In this document: in pieces, positions 1 through 11,294 of the stretch
Layout of the letters: the number at the start of each line of letters is the position of its first letter
How positions within the stretch are numbered: the stretch's first letter is position 1
Origin: Sciurus carolinensis
Taxonomy: Eukaryota > Chordata > Mammalia > Rodentia > Sciuridae
Direction: 5' to 3'
Length of the DNA: 64,000 nucleotides
Assembly: GCF_902686445.1 (NCBI RefSeq)
Contig: NC_062232.1
Location: forward strand, 93,482,932-93,546,931
Program-made: the position numbers and the translations under genes
Notes under the pieces: generated by a model
What the model saw: the letters and a program-made list of their open reading frames with translations, nothing else
Told to the model about the DNA's origin: nothing
Database searches by the model: none

Positions 1-245
1 AATTTATTAAGCAAACAGAGTGTCTCACTGCAGGGTAAGAGAGAAAATGAGAGGAAAAGAGAAAGGAAAGAGAAAGGGCACAAGCTAGAGAGAGTGGAAA
101 GCGAGGAGGAGGAAGAGCAAGTGAGAAAAGATGGCGGTGAAGCTATCTTTAAGAATCCCGCCAGGCTAACAGGACCAATAACGGAGAAGGACAGTTGCAA
201 ACTGACTGATGAACCAATAGCTAGTTAGGATGTTCACAGACTGAC
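1..245 (-). other. Purine-rich, LTR-like sequence at window edge (uncertain)
   Basis: The + strand is strongly purine-rich from about 38 to 130 and keeps several CpGs (near 100, 134, 158 and 182). On the minus strand it reads as a CCAAT-containing region, then a long pyrimidine tract, then AATAAA (complement of bases 3-8). That order could be the 3' part of a retroviral LTR cut by the window edge, but I do not recognise a family. A purine-rich low-complexity stretch is the alternative. Confidence 0.25.
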
Positions 246-793
246 AGTAGTTGGGAGGCAGGGAAATGGCTACATCGGAAAGGGTGGGGAGAGCAGCTTT
301 ATACATTACAGTGTATAACCTCCCACATGGTAACTCTGGGACCCAATCATCATTTTCTATACTTTTGGTGTTCCCTACTTGATCTTCTGCATCCAAGCAG
401 GATGAGGAAATGAAAATGTGAAGAGGTCCTTGGATGATTTTATAGGCCAGACCTGGAAGTAGTTTGCATCCCTTCCATCCACATCCATTTGTCCTGAATG
501 CAGTTGATTACATGGCCCCATAGAACTGCAATTCAGTTTCACAGGATGCCAAGGGCGAGAACACAAATGACAGAATGTGGCTAAAAATTAGCCAGCCTCT
601 CTCAAAGAGATATAACATAGGAGGCTGCACATGTGTGAACATGTGTGTGCATGTTTGTGTTTTGTATGCATCAAGTTCACAGTGACACAGAAAGGAGTAG
701 AAGCCATGAAAGAGTTAGTAATTATCAGAACTGGAATTTTTCAAAACTACATTTTATTGTCTATATTTAGGTATAAATAATATGTTATGGAAT
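246..793. other. Unassigned sequence
   Basis: I see no recognisable gene or repeat. A short TG/CA-rich stretch lies at about 628-670. The reading frames at 166-396 and 375-566 on the minus strand have no recognisable domain and are probably chance. Confidence 0.5.
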
Positions 794-1222
794 TGTTATG
801 GTTTGAGCATGTCTCTTGGAGGTTCCAGTGTGGCAATATTGAGAGGTGGTGGAACCTTTAAAAGATGGAGCCTAGTGCAAGATAATTAGGCCACTGGGTG
901 TTGGGCATTACTCTCAGATGGGATTAATTCTGGTCTTGCAGAGTGAGTTCTGAAGAAAGCGACCTATTATAAAGAAGAAAACCTGGTCCCTTAATCCCTC
1001 CGGCTTCCTATCTTACCATATGATCCCTTCTGCCTACAGCCCATTGCTTATCTATTTTTTGCTATGTTGTGACACAACATAGGGGTGCCCTCACCAGAGA
1101 CCAAATAATGGGTCCTTCTGATTTTGGACTTTTAGCCTCCAAAATTGTGAGTTAAATAAATTTGCTTTATAAACTCCCAGCCTCAGATATTTCATTATAG
1201 CAACAGAAAACAGACTAATATT
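794..1222 (+). mobile_element. MaLR-type solo LTR (MST/THE1/MLT-like)
   Basis: It opens TGTTATGGTTTGAG and ends with the typical MaLR tail: AAATAAATTTGC near 1154, a CCCAGCCTCAG motif near 1176, then ACAGACTAATA at the 3' edge. Length about 430 bp fits a solo LTR. It is diverged and therefore old. The family call is from memory of the consensus. Confidence 0.65.
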
Positions 1223-1234
1223 GGAATAAATATA

Positions 1235-2555
1235 GATGGTAAAAAGTTTACAATAGTGAAGTAAATTAACATATACATCATCTCAGAATTGTTCCCCCTT
1301 TTTATTTTGTAGCAAGAGCAGCTAAAATATACTTATTAAATGTGAATCCCAGATACAGTATAATGTTATTGATCTATGTCATATGTTAGACCTCCAGACT
1401 TATCCTACATATCTGCTATTTTGTACCCTTTGACCCACATCTCTCCAAGGCCTATTCACCCCACCCCTGCCTCAGGTAACCTGTTTTGTTTTCTATTTCC
1501 ATATATTTGATTTTTTTTAAGATTATACTTATAAAAAGATCATATACTATTTTTATTTTGTGTCTGGTTTATTTCACTTAGCAAAATAGCCTCCAGCACT
1601 CATCCATGTTGTGGTGAATGCTAAGATCTAATTTTTATGGATGAATAATATTCTAATACATATTCTATTTGTTTGTCACTGGACACTTAGATTGCTTTCA
1701 CCTCTTGGCTATTGTAAACAATGTTGCAATGAACATGGGAGTACAGTATCCTTGAGTTGATGGTTTAATTTCCCTTTGGGATATGCCTAGAAAAGGGATT
1801 TCTGGATGATATGGTAGTTCTATTTATAATTTCTTTAGAAGCCTCCATACTGCTTTCCTGAATGGTTATACCAATCTATACTCCTACCAACAGTGTACCA
1901 GGTTCCCTTTTCTTCACAACCTCATCAGCATTTTTTAAAAATATTTTTTATAATAGCCTTCTTAACAGGTGTGAGTGATATCTCATAGTCGTTTTGCTTG
2001 GCATTTCTCTGATAATTAATGATGCTGAGCACCTTTTTGTAACCCAGTAGTCATTTTTATGTATTCTTTGGAGAAATGTCTGTTCCTGTTTTTCTTGTTT
2101 TTAATTGGATTAATTTTTGTACTAGTGATTTGTATGAGTTCTTTAGAGATTTTAGACATTAATGCCTGGTCATATACATGGTTTGCAATTTTTTTTTCAG
2201 TTTGTAGGCTGCTATTTCATTTTGTTGATTATATTTTCTTTGCTATGAATAAAACTTTCGGTTTGAAATAGTTCCATTTATTTATTTTTGCTTTTGTGTC
2301 TGAATTTTTGATGTATATGCCAAAAATCATCATCAAGGCCAATGTCCAGGAGTTTTCTTCTATATTCTCCTCTGAGTTTTGTAGTTTCTGGGTCTTTTGT
2401 TCATTCTGACTTGGTTTTTGTGTATAGCATAAGAAAGGTTCCAACTGCAATCTTTTGCAAGTGGATATACAGTTTTCCCAGTACCATTTATTAAAGAGAC
2501 TATCCTTTTTCTGGTGTGCCATCTTGGCACCCTTGTCAAAAATTAGTTAACCATA
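1235..2555 (-). mobile_element. L1 fragment, 3' UTR and ORF2 3' part, antisense
   Basis: The + strand reads as the reverse complement of an old mammalian L1 (L1M type). It starts with 3' UTR and continues into the ORF2 C-terminal region, recognisable by the stretch about a small target drawing at 1,595-1,905 (GTAAACAATGTTGCAATGAA near 1,713). It is heavily mutated with no intact ORF. The same copy resumes at 2973 after an inserted LTR. Confidence 0.8.
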
Positions 2556-2972
2556 TGTATTAGTCTATTTTCTGTTGCTAAAACAGAATAATGATGCTGG
2601 CTACTTTGTAAAGAAAAGAGCTTTATATAGCTCATAGTTTGGGAAGTTGAAAGCCCAAAATCAGGTGGCTCCATCTATTTGACTTCTGGCTAGGGCCCCT
2701 AGCTACATGACTACATGGTAGAGAAGTAAAAAGGGAAATGACCACATACAAAAGGGACCTAGGGTATAGCGTGGCCTTGCTTTATAACAATCTGCTCTTG
2801 TGAGAATTCACTCCACAGGATGAGCAGTAATCCCTTCTGATGGTATTCCTCTCACAACCTAATTACCTTCGATTAGACCCTGCCTCTTAAACATTTCACC
2901 ACCTCAGCACCACCACACATAAAACCAAGCTTCTAGGACTTGAACCTTCTGGTGACACGCTCGAACCATATA
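2556..2972 (-). mobile_element. MaLR-type LTR inserted in the L1, antisense
   Basis: It begins TGTATTAGTC and ends near CGAACCATATA, which is the reverse complement of the usual MaLR LTR ends. It splits one L1 copy cleanly: the L1 reads up to about 2,555 and continues from about 2,973. The LTR therefore inserted after the L1. Exact target duplication not resolved. Confidence 0.65.
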
Positions 2973-3320
2973 CCACATATTCTTGTATTTATTTCTGGAC
3001 TGGATTCTGTTTCACTGGTTTATGTGTTTGTTTTTTATGCCAGTTAGTATACTTTGATTACTGTAGCTTTGAAATATAATTTTAAATCAGGAACTGAGAT
3101 GCTTCTAACTTTGCTTTTCTTAAAATTGTTTTGGCTATTTGGGGGTCTTTTATGTTGCCATATGAATTTTTCCTATTTTAGTGAAGAATGCCATTTGGAT
3201 TTTAATAGGTATTTTTGTTGATTCCATAAATTACTTTGGGTATTATGAATATTTAAACAATTTTAATTCTTCTAATCCATGTGCATGGGATATGTTTCTA
3301 CTTATCTGTGTTTTCCAGAT
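2973..3320 (-). mobile_element. L1 fragment, continuation of the antisense copy
   Basis: This continues the L1 interrupted at 2,555, moving further upstream in antisense ORF2 (the segment at 3,038-3,070 and 3,205-3,300 is typical antisense ORF2 text). No coding capacity remains. Confidence 0.75.
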
Positions 3321-3376
3321 CTGGAATTTGAACTTAGTTCCAAATAACTCTAAATTCTACTACTACTACCACCAGG

Positions 3377-3560
3377 TAATATTTGCTAATAATGAAAGTT
3401 ATTATTAGCTATATTAAATAATAATTGTTATTTGCTATATTAGCTAATGTATCTAATAATAGCTATTTTTAGTTAATATAACTAATCATAGTTATTTGCT
3501 ATAGTATAGATATCAAATAATAGCTATTGAATGTAATAATAGCAAATAATGCATTGAAAT
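3377..3560. repeat. Degenerate AT-rich repeat of a TAATAGCTATT-like unit
   Basis: Variants of TAATAGCTATT, TTATTTGCTATA and their near-complements recur about every 20-30 bases. The stretch is almost all A/T and partly self-complementary. It sits between the end of an L1 fragment and a MIR. Confidence 0.6.
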
Positions 3561-3579
3561 ACGCATTATTTTACATTCC

Positions 3580-3760
3580 TTACGTATGCATTAAGTCATT
3601 TATTCTCACAAAAACACAATGAATAGAAGTTATTATCTCCAGTTTATAGATGAGGAAACCAATACACAGAGAGGTTAAACAAAAAGTTGTCTGTGGTCAT
3701 ATAGTTGGTAAGTGATGAAGCTAGGTACATTTGGAACTCAGGTTTATACCCAGTATTTTA
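3580..3760 (-). mobile_element. MIR SINE
   Basis: The antisense MIR core is visible: TTTATAGATGAGGAAACC, then a GAGAGGTTAA block, then a GGAACTCAGGTTTATACC block. It is an ancient mammalian SINE. Confidence 0.7.
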
Positions 3761-4194
3761 TGTATGACACTAGTGTACATGTATCTGAGGATATATGAGA
3801 AATAAGAGAATTAATTCTGATACTGGAAGGACTTGATCAGCTTCTAGTTTGAGAAGCTCAATCTCCATATATCATATATTTAAATGAGGTATGATACACT
3901 GTTCTTAAATATAAATTCATATGTATACTGTATGTTACTACGATGGGAAGAGACTTCATGAAATTGGTAAAAATAGAATAGTATTTTGAAGAGATTTGTG
4001 TTGTATTCATAGTTTTAATATTGCTCTTAGTTGTGGCCTTCTCAAAACTATGTGCTGAAATTTCCCACTGGACACATAGTAGCAACTTGCCAAAGGATGC
4101 AGAAAATTATAGTTTCCTGACAAGTCATATTATTTAATAAAATTTCATAAATTTCAAGTATATGATCTAAATAATTTAAAACGTGTTCAAATAA
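3761..4194. other. Unassigned sequence
   Basis: AT-rich, no recognised repeat. The minus-strand frame at 3,858-4,085 has no recognisable domain. Confidence 0.4.
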
Positions 4195-4665
4195 AAAGTT
4201 GTATACACACATCGATAGCAGCACTCTTCACAGTATCCAAAAGGTGTTCACAACCTAAATGTCCATTAGCTAATAAATGAATGAACAAAATGGTATACAC
4301 ATGTACAATGGAATATCATTCAGATTTAGAAGAGAATGAAACTCTGTCACATGCTGCAACATGGATGAACCTTGAAAACATTATGCTTATAAAATAAACC
4401 AGATGTCAAAGGCCACATATTATGATTTTTTTATATGAAATATTGTGAAAGGGTCAATTCATTTAGACAGAAGTGTTGGTTAGTGGTTGCCAGGGAGGAG
4501 GGAGTGGGAGGAAAGAGGAGTAATAACTGATTAATGAGTATGGGACTTTCTTTGGGAGTCATGAAAAAATTCTGGAAGCAGATAGCAATGATAGTTGCAC
4601 TATATTGTAAATTCACTAAGCATCACTAAAGGCAAGTTTTATGTTATGTGTATTTTACCACGATT
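4195..4665 (+). mobile_element. L1 3' end (old)
   Basis: ORF2 C-terminal text is followed by 3' UTR on the + strand: a copy of the CAATGGAATATCATTCAG block near 4,308, the CATGGATGAACCTTGAAAAC block near 4,361, and the purine-rich GGAGGGAGTGGGAGG region near 4,495. It is truncated and non-coding. Confidence 0.75.
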
Positions 4666-4689
4666 ATCACATGACTCTCTTATTTATCA

Positions 4690-5040
4690 GAGGGCCTTTA
4701 AGAGAAATAAAATAGGATCTGAATGAACCTTAGGGTAATATGCTAAGTTCAATGTTAGTCACAAATAGACAAACAATGTATGATTCTTCTTGTATGAGTT
4801 ATCTAAAGTACTCAAATTCAGAGAGCCAGAAAGTAAATGGTAGTTACCAAAGGTAGGAAGAAGGGAGGAATGGGGATTTGTTGGTTAAGTGGTATTGAAT
4901 TTTAGTTTTACAGTTCTGAAGATCTGTTGCATAGCACTGTGAATATACTTAAAATTACTGAACTGTATGCTTAAAACTGGTTCAGATGTCCAATTTTATG
5001 TGAGTTTGCCACAATTAAAACAATACAGTTCACCTTCCAT
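4690..5040 (+). mobile_element. L1 3' UTR fragment (old)
   Basis: A second L1 3' end in the same orientation, with the ATGAATCTT-type block, a GGGAGGAATGGGGATTTGTTGG purine-rich part and an AATTTTATGTGAGTTTGCCAC-type 3' end leading to AATTAAAACAA. Confidence 0.6.
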
Positions 5041-5189
5041 TTACATGGATTTCATGTTTGAGAATTGAACCAGCTACAGAATGAAATTATGTTTTGAAAA
5101 GTCTGTACTGAAAATGTACAGACATTTTTCTTGTCAGTCCACAAAAATGCAGTATAGCATCTATTTACATAGTATTTATAATATATTAT

Positions 5190-5535
5190 GTATTATAAAT
5201 CATCTAGAGATGATTTAAAGAATACCAAACAGGATCTGAAGGGTAGATCCCTAGTGATTGTGGCTCCACTAGAGGTTCCTTTAAAAAAATATTTCGAAAG
5301 AAAGGTCTGTTGGGAGAAAGATGTCATTAAAATTGAAGGAAGATCAGTAGAAAAGAGGAAAGGGACCACACAGAAAAAGGAGGGGAGGGAAGAGGAAAAT
5401 ACTGGTTAATGATATTGGCCAAATTATATTGTTATGTTGTGTGCATGAACAAATACATAATGACAAATCCCACCATTATGTACACTTATAGTGCACCAAT
5501 AAAAACGTGCAAAAATATTTTTGAAGAGAATCTTG
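5190..5535 (+). mobile_element. Squirrel-type L1 3' UTR
   Basis: Purine-rich tract at 5,340-5,400 followed by AAATTATATTGTTATGTTGTGTGCATGAA, an AATCCCACCATTATGTA block near 5,465 and AATAAAAACG near 5,499. The same 3' end recurs at 63.3 kb and 63.9 kb. The frame at 5,188-5,409 lies in this UTR and is not a gene. Confidence 0.65.
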
Positions 5536-5539
5536 TGGC

Positions 5540-6224
5540 TTAGTCTCTTAGAAGAAAAGTCAATTATCTCACTCCAAGTTGTTGATGCTACCTGTGCCTG
5601 GGTGGTATCCAGAATTTTCTAAATCTGTTTATATTCTTCTGTATTTAATGGGGAGCCATTAATGAAGTATTAACTGCCTACTGTAGCTTTAATTGTTGGG
5701 AGGTCTTTTAATTCCCTTCTTTCCTCCTGTTTTCTGTATGTTGATTGACTTACAGCTCAGATGTTCTTCCACTCAGAGAAACCATGAACAAAAAATAGTC
5801 AGTATTATTTCCATGGATTATCCTAATAAGAAGTTTCATTGTGAAAAGAGGAAGGTGACACCATTACTTCAGATTTATTTATGGATTTTAATAATAGAAG
5901 GGATGTATTATGAAGCAAGAACTCACTGCCTGACCAGCATAGAAGCCAATGCTGAGTTTTTACAAAAAGAAAAAACTTCATTTAACAAACCACAAGGCCA
6001 GGAGCTAAATAAATAAATAAATAAAGAGCTCAACTCAGCTCCCCCATCAGTTGGTGATGGGAGAATTTATAGGAAGGGAAGAGGAATAAGTTGCTTGTTG
6101 ATTGAATGTCATGTCTCTTCACAGGTCACATGTTTCCTTTTGTGGGAAATTGTATTCTGCATGAGGGATTTTGTACTTGTGACATCATTGACCAGATGAC
6201 CTGACTTCAGTTCGTGTCCATTCT
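5540..6224. other. Unassigned sequence
   Basis: No repeat recognised. The 107-codon frame at 5,693-6,016 shows no domain and runs into an (AAAT)n stretch at 6,006-6,025. I regard it as chance. Confidence 0.4.
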
Positions 6225-6421
6225 TTTTCTTTTTTGGTACTAGGAATTGAACCCAGGGGTGCCTCGTCCCCAGCCCTTTTTATATGTTATATACATTCAG
6301 GGTCTCACTAAGCTGCTTAGGGCTTTGCTGAATTGCTGAGGCTGGCTTTGAACTCTCGATCCTCCTGCCTTAGCCTCCTGAGCTGCTTGGATTACAGGTG
6401 TGCACCACCATGCCCAGCTCA
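6225..6421 (-). mobile_element. MEN-type (B1-ID dimeric) SINE
   Basis: On the + strand it shows the squirrel antisense SINE order: a GGTACTAGGAATTGAACC block (ID part, B-box complement), then CTCACTAAGCTGCTTAGG, then GATCCTCCTGCCTTAGCC and GGATTACAGGTGTGCACC (B1 part). Confidence 0.85.
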
Positions 6422-6527
6422 TGTCTATTCTTAAAAAGTTGATTCCACCCATAAGAATTGTTAATGTAATGATTTGGAAGCTTTCTGGAACAAAAAAACT
6501 TTGTCGTTTAAAAAATTAATGTCCAGC

Positions 6528-6725
6528 TGGGCAGGGTGGTGCATGCCTGTAATCCCAGCAGCTCAGGATGCTGAGGAAGGAGGATCATAAGCTCAAAGCC
6601 ACCCCAGCAAGTGAGACCCTAAGCAAGTTAGTGAGACCCTGTCTGAAAATAAAAAATAAAAAGGGCTGGGAGATGTGTCTCAGGGTTCAGCACCCCAGGG
6701 TTTAATCACTGGTGGCAATAATAAT
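6528..6725 (+). mobile_element. MEN-type (B1-ID dimeric) SINE
   Basis: Sense orientation: GGGCAGGGTGGTGCATGCC (B1 part) at the 5' end, then GTGAGACCCTGTCTG, an A-rich linker, and the diverged ID part beginning GGGCTGGGAGATGTG near 6,663. Head-to-head partner of the copy 110 bases upstream. Confidence 0.8.
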
Positions 6726-6899
6726 AATTATGAAAATGTGCTTGTGTGTCTTAGCCTTAGTTGATTACAAGTGAAGTCATTAAACAATAGCAAACATCCT
6801 TTATAAGAAAATTCATCAGAGAGCTGCTGTTCTACCTGTCAGTCATACTAGTTTCTCAAAGTCTTTCTCATATTGTAAATGATAGAAATATGGGTGCAT

Positions 6900-7128
6900 T
6901 GTCAAAGAGAGAGAATATGGGAAAGCATGTGTGCTTTGAAGTCAAACAGTCCTAAGGTCAGTCACTTACAATCTTGTGTCAACTTGGATCTGTCCCTTAA
7001 TCTTCACAAGTCTCAAATTTCCCATTTGTTAGGGACTGTACTTTTGGGAATTGTTTTGAGGATTACATGAAATAATACATGTAAATGTCTTAGATTCCAG
7101 CAGATAGAAATTATCCAATAAGTGCTAG
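6900..7128 (+). mobile_element. MIR SINE
   Basis: Sense MIR: GAAGTCAAACAGTCCTAAGG near 6,938, the TCCCATTTGTTAGGGACTG core near 7,019, and an ATGTAAATGTCTTAG/AATAAGTGCTAGC 3' end. Confidence 0.7.
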
Positions 7129-7129
7129 C

Positions 7130-8055
7130 TATTTTCAACATAAGAAGTTAGCCTTTCCTGCAAGGAGAGGTATCCAGAAGCAATAATACAACTGATCAAT
7201 TCAGTTGAGCCATGTTAGTTTTCTTCTCTAAAGCATCAAACATCCACATTTACCTACCAACCTAAGAGATATTTCATAACAGATTCTCATTTTATTCCTA
7301 TGTTCTCTATTTAATAAAAATAAGCTCTTCTTTAACCAGTGAATTCTGAGCTATATATGTTATCCCTTAAATACTCCCATATTCAGGTTTTCCACTCCTC
7401 TTCCAAGCCTTTTCTCCACATGACCAAAATCAAGATTTCTTTCACACCCTTACTTGCTAGGTTTCCTCCATCCTTTCCTATTTTTCAAATGACTCCTGCA
7501 ATTGACCTCCCCTATACATTAAAAGTTAGTGCAAAAACTCTTTTGTTACTGTCTTTCCAAACAGGTGATATACTGAACTCCAAACAGTAAAACTTCCTCA
7601 CACTCACTCTCCTCAAGCCTTTAACTTATATGAAATGTTCCCTCTTTGCTTTCATGGATTGAGGATTGCATCCACATTCTTTTTCCACATTTTTAATGGC
7701 ACAAACAGTTATGCTGTCCATATACATCATTACCATATTTCTAGATAGTAGGAGCCTCAAGGGCAGGGATCATGATTGATGGCTCATCCTTTCAAAAGAT
7801 GAAACAGAACATGATATACAGAGAAAGCCATCTGTACAAAAACATCTCTGAAAGCCAGACAGAGTGTGTGCAGGCATTTCAGGCAAAATGTGTCAGCTAA
7901 TATTCAACAGACTAAATTTTAAATGTTCATGCTTTGGGTTGTCATCACTTTGCAAACAAAATCATTCGATGGGCAGTGGATAGGTGAAGGGGTGAAAAAA
8001 TTCACCTCCACCTTTGTCCTCCTCTCAGGTTTAACACAGAGCCATTTAGTTAACA
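7130..8055. other. Mostly unassigned; possible L2 3' end near 7,735-7,790
   Basis: TAGGAGCCTCAAGGGCAGGG near 7,748 resembles the L2 3' region. The rest is not recognised. Reading frames at 7,339-7,590 and 7,923-8,129 have no recognisable domain. Confidence 0.35.
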
Positions 8056-8059
8056 ATAT

Positions 8060-8285
8060 CTATCAGTGGCCAAGATGGGCAAAGGGATTCTCTACTAAGC
8101 TATTGTGTGCTTTCAGGAGAGTTTCTTAGTCTTTCAACTTTTTCCCCAGTACAACAGAGATGATAATAATAGCATCTCCTTTGCAAGAGGAGTTGTGAGG
8201 TTTAAATGACTTATAAATCAATTCTATAGGGCCTGGAACCTGTTGTGTACCCCCAAAATGTTGCTGCTGATAAGGATGATAATTT
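8060..8285 (+). mobile_element. MIR SINE
   Basis: Weak sense MIR: an ACAGAGATGATAATAATAGC block, then GAGGAGTTGTGAGGTTTAAATG and a GGGCCTGGAACCTG block. Strongly diverged. Confidence 0.5.
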
Positions 8286-8336
8286 TGATGCTGCTGATGA
8301 TATTAATATAATTTAATTTCTCAAAGTTTTGTGTTC

Positions 8337-8420
8337 GGGCTGGGGAGATAGCTCAGTTGGTAGAGTGCTTGCCCTGCAAGCACAAGGCCCTGGGTTCGAT
8401 CCCCAGCACTGAAAAGAAAA
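8337..8420 (+). mobile_element. ID-type SINE (tRNA-derived), young
   Basis: A near-consensus ID copy from GGGCTGGGGAGATAGC to CCCCAGCACTGAAAAG. Box A (TAGCTCAGTTGG) and box B (GGGTTCGATCC) of the internal pol III promoter are intact. A near-perfect target duplication flanks it: GTTTTGTGTTC just before and GTTTTGTGTCC just after the A-rich tail. Confidence 0.92.
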
Positions 8421-8439
8421 AATGTTTTGTGTCCAAACT

Positions 8440-8830
8440 TTTCAGGAAGAGCAATCGCTGGAGTATAGAAGAGGATTGAAGAGGATTGAATGGGAGGGAG
8501 GAGGGGAGAGAAAAGGGAAGAATGGTGGAATGAATCTGAGCAAACTTCCCTATATATATATACATATGAATATACCACAATAAATTTCACCTTTATGTAT
8601 GTCCATAATGCACTAATTTAAAATTTATAAATAAATAGAAGAAAGATCTTTAGAGGGAAATGGAACCAGAGAAAGGATGAGGGGAAAGAAAAGGGAAGTA
8701 TGGGGACTGAATTGGAGCAAATTATATTCCATGCTTGTATTATTATGTCAAAATGAACCCCAATACCATATATATGTATAATGAAGATACATATGTATAT
8801 ATGTATAATAAGATTAATTAGGAAAAAACT
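8440..8830 (+). mobile_element. Two squirrel-type L1 3' UTR pieces in tandem
   Basis: Purine-rich tracts at about 8,480-8,525 and 8,640-8,705 are each followed by a GAGCAAAC/GAGCAAATTATATTCC block and an ATGAATATACC or GTCAAAATGAACCCC block. This looks like two partial copies of the same L1 3' end. Short (TA)n stretches mark 8,551-8,575 and 8,765-8,812. Confidence 0.6.
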
Positions 8831-9550
8831 TTTCAGAAAAGAAAAGGCTTTTATACTGAAAATTACAGAGTCAAACATTTCAGTCAGACTACCTTTCTGT
8901 CATGTGAAATTAACACATATGAGCCTTGGACTCCTTGAGAGACAGAGAGAGAAAGAGAGAGTTAAACCATCTCCCATTGTCTCTTCTGAGGGATCCTGGC
9001 CAAGGGGCATTGTTAAATTTGCTGTCAGGTAGTATAGCCAAAAAGATAGTTTCACTACTTCCAAGATAACCCCTGCTGTCAACTGTGATCTTTTGATACT
9101 GTAGTCTTCCCAGTATGAATAAGATCCCCACTATTTAGGCAAGTAAGATCAGATTCTCTTCACCACTCACTAGATTTGATTTCTTTCTGGAAAAATTTAA
9201 GCATAAAGGAAATCTTTTGTCGTTTCAGGTAAGTTTGAGATTCCAATAAGTTAAACGTAGCATTTTAATGAGTTATGACCTTGGTCCTTGAGAACTTTTG
9301 TTATACATGGAGAGTTCTCTATCACCTTGTTTTTCTATTCTCTCTGTCCTATAACTCTGTCTCTGTCTCTCATTATTTGTAAATAACAAGGCTTTTTAAT
9401 TATATACATAGACAATAGCTAAATGCCAAAAATTGAGATCCATATCACTACCTCTCACTACTTCTATTTTTGTTGCATCCTTCCTGAAGCTGGTTTTTGT
9501 TGTGCAGTGGATTGTTTATGTGATTGCAATCATACTGTGATACTGTGATG
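8831..9550. other. Unassigned sequence
   Basis: No recognised repeat or gene. Overlapping frames on both strands at 8,781-9,131 carry no domain. Confidence 0.4.
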
Positions 9551-9554
9551 TAGT

Positions 9555-9770
9555 AGAAGGAAAATGGCTGTGGGGTCAGACAAACCTGAGTTCAAGTACT
9601 AGCTTTGGCACAATTGGGCTATGTGAGCCTGATCTACTTTCTTAAGCTCTCTTGACTTCTGTTTCTTCATCTGCAAAATGAAAATAAATGATGGATACTT
9701 CATAGAGGTATTATAAAGCTTATGAGAAATAATATGTGTAAGGATGTTCAGCACATAAGTGAAGTTTTCC
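9555..9770 (+). mobile_element. MIR SINE
   Basis: Clear sense MIR: TGGGGTCAGACAAACCTGAG near 9,571, TTCTTCATCTGCAAAATGAA near 9,663, and the GAGGTATTATAAAGCTTATG block near 9,705. Confidence 0.8.
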
Positions 9771-9779
9771 ATATCATAC

Positions 9780-10310
9780 TTCTGTTCCCCATCGATTGGT
9801 GATGCCTCATTTACTTATTCATTCATTCAGACAATAAACAGGTGTTGAACATCTACAATAAGCAAGCTGATCATATATTGAGTTCTTTTTTATACAAGGA
9901 ACTATTTGACTTTTACACAATTTTGGTTTTTTTTTTATTTTCTTATATTTTTACATACCCTGATGTTTAAACTCCTGCAGCCTTAAAATATCTCTTCTAG
10001 TATTTGGTAAGGCTAGTTGCTTCTTGGGACTCTTCCTTTTTCTTCTTTTCATTACATTATTTCCTATTTAATCTTTGGAATAAACAGTTAAATAATAAGG
10101 TTATAATCATTAATAAAGATCTCTATGTACTTTTGAAAACTGTTCCTCTTTTCATTTATGTAAAATTGGAGTAAAATAACAAAGTTATTTAAGAATCTGT
10201 TTAATATTCTGAACATTTAACCTCAGTCCTAAACCTGAACCATCTAGCTAAAATCATGACCTTGTATGGAGTATTAACTGAGTAGGAATAACAGGTAGTA
10301 CCGCAACATA
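9780..10310. other. Unassigned sequence
   Basis: CATTCATTCAGACAATAAACAGGTG near 9,820 may be a short L2 remnant. Nothing else recognised. Confidence 0.35.
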
Positions 10311-10315
10311 ATCAC

Positions 10316-10490
10316 AAACCAAGACTAGAATCCCTACTCTGCTACTTCTTAATAATTTGGTTTGAGATAGTTTACCTACATATAAAATTAGGATAATAAT
10401 TCCTACTTCATGGGTTTGCTATGAGTGTTAAATGAGTTAATTCAGGTAAAGATTATGACATTTACTAAGTGCTCAATGAAAGATAACTGG
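10316..10490 (+). mobile_element. MIR SINE
   Basis: Sense MIR lacking its 5' end: TACCTACATATAAAATTAGG, then TACTTCATGGGTTTGCTATG and TTACTAAGTGCTCAATGAA. Confidence 0.7.
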
Positions 10491-10499
10491 TTTAAGAAA

Positions 10500-10700
10500 C
10501 AGAAAAACAAATATCACATGATTTCAATTGTACATGGAATCTTTAAAAATAAAACAGAAATAGCAGAAGGGTGATTACTGGGGATAGGGAGATGGAGAAA
10601 GTGGGGAAATGTTGTTCAAATAATACAAATTTGCAAATAACATGAATATATTCTGTATAGTATGGTTACTATAATTAATAATAAGTTAACTTGAATTGGA
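10500..10700 (+). mobile_element. L1 3' UTR fragment (old)
   Basis: ATGATTTCAATTGTACATGG, then GGTGATTACTGGGGATAGGGA and AATGTTGTTCAAATAATACAAA are typical of old L1M 3' UTRs. Confidence 0.6.
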
Positions 10701-10814
10701 AGAGAATAAGCCTTAGGTATTCTTACCACATACACAACAAAGGAAAGTATATAAAGTGATGTACATATTAATAAACTTGATTGTGCTAACCATTTCACAA
10801 TGTACATGTACATC

Positions 10815-11210
10815 AAAACATCACATTTGCTGGCAAATGTCATAAAATGGATGAATCTGGAGACTATTGTGCTGAGTGAAATAAGCCAGTCCCCAAAAAA
10901 TCGAAGGTCAAATGTTTGATATGTGGAAGCTAACCCACAATAAGCAGGCTGGATGAGATGAAAATAGAAGTTTAGTGGATTAGACAATGGGAAATGGAGG
11001 GAAGGGAGAGGGGATAGGAAAAGGAAAGATAGTGGATGTATATATATGAAAACAACACAGTGAATCCCACCATCATATACATCCATAAAAATGGGACTCT
11101 AACTAGAATAAGATATATTCCATACTTGTATGTCAAAATGGATTATGCTGTCATGTATGTCTAAAAAGACACAACAAATAAAAATCAGAGACAAAAACAT
11201 TTTACACCTT
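10815..11210 (+). mobile_element. Squirrel-type L1 3' end
   Basis: ORF2 tail (GGATGAATCTGGAGACTATTG near 10,848, AAATAAGCCAGTCCCC near 10,879), purine-rich UTR at 10,985-11,040, then CATACTTGTATGTCAAAATG near 11,132 and AACAAATAAAA near 11,174. The 156-codon minus-strand frame at 10,616-11,086 runs antisense through these UTRs and is not a gene. Confidence 0.75.
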
Positions 11211-11294
11211 GAATATAAACATCTTTTTCAATTGTACTTCAACAAAGCTGAAAAACAAACAAAAATAACAGCTAGTTAAAACCAATGTGATTTT

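Noticed and set aside
5188..5409. Lys/Glu-rich 73-codon frame
   Set aside because: The charge bias reflects the purine-rich L1 3' UTR; not a real protein.
8337..8410. tRNA gene (box A and box B present)
   Set aside because: It has an A-rich tail and target duplications and belongs to a dispersed family; it is an ID SINE, not a functional tRNA gene.
8900..9131. Overlapping frames on both strands
   Set aside because: Short, no domain, mutually overlapping; consistent with chance.
10616..11086. 156-codon minus-strand frame
   Set aside because: It runs antisense through L1 3' UTR sequence; the peptide has no recognisable domain.
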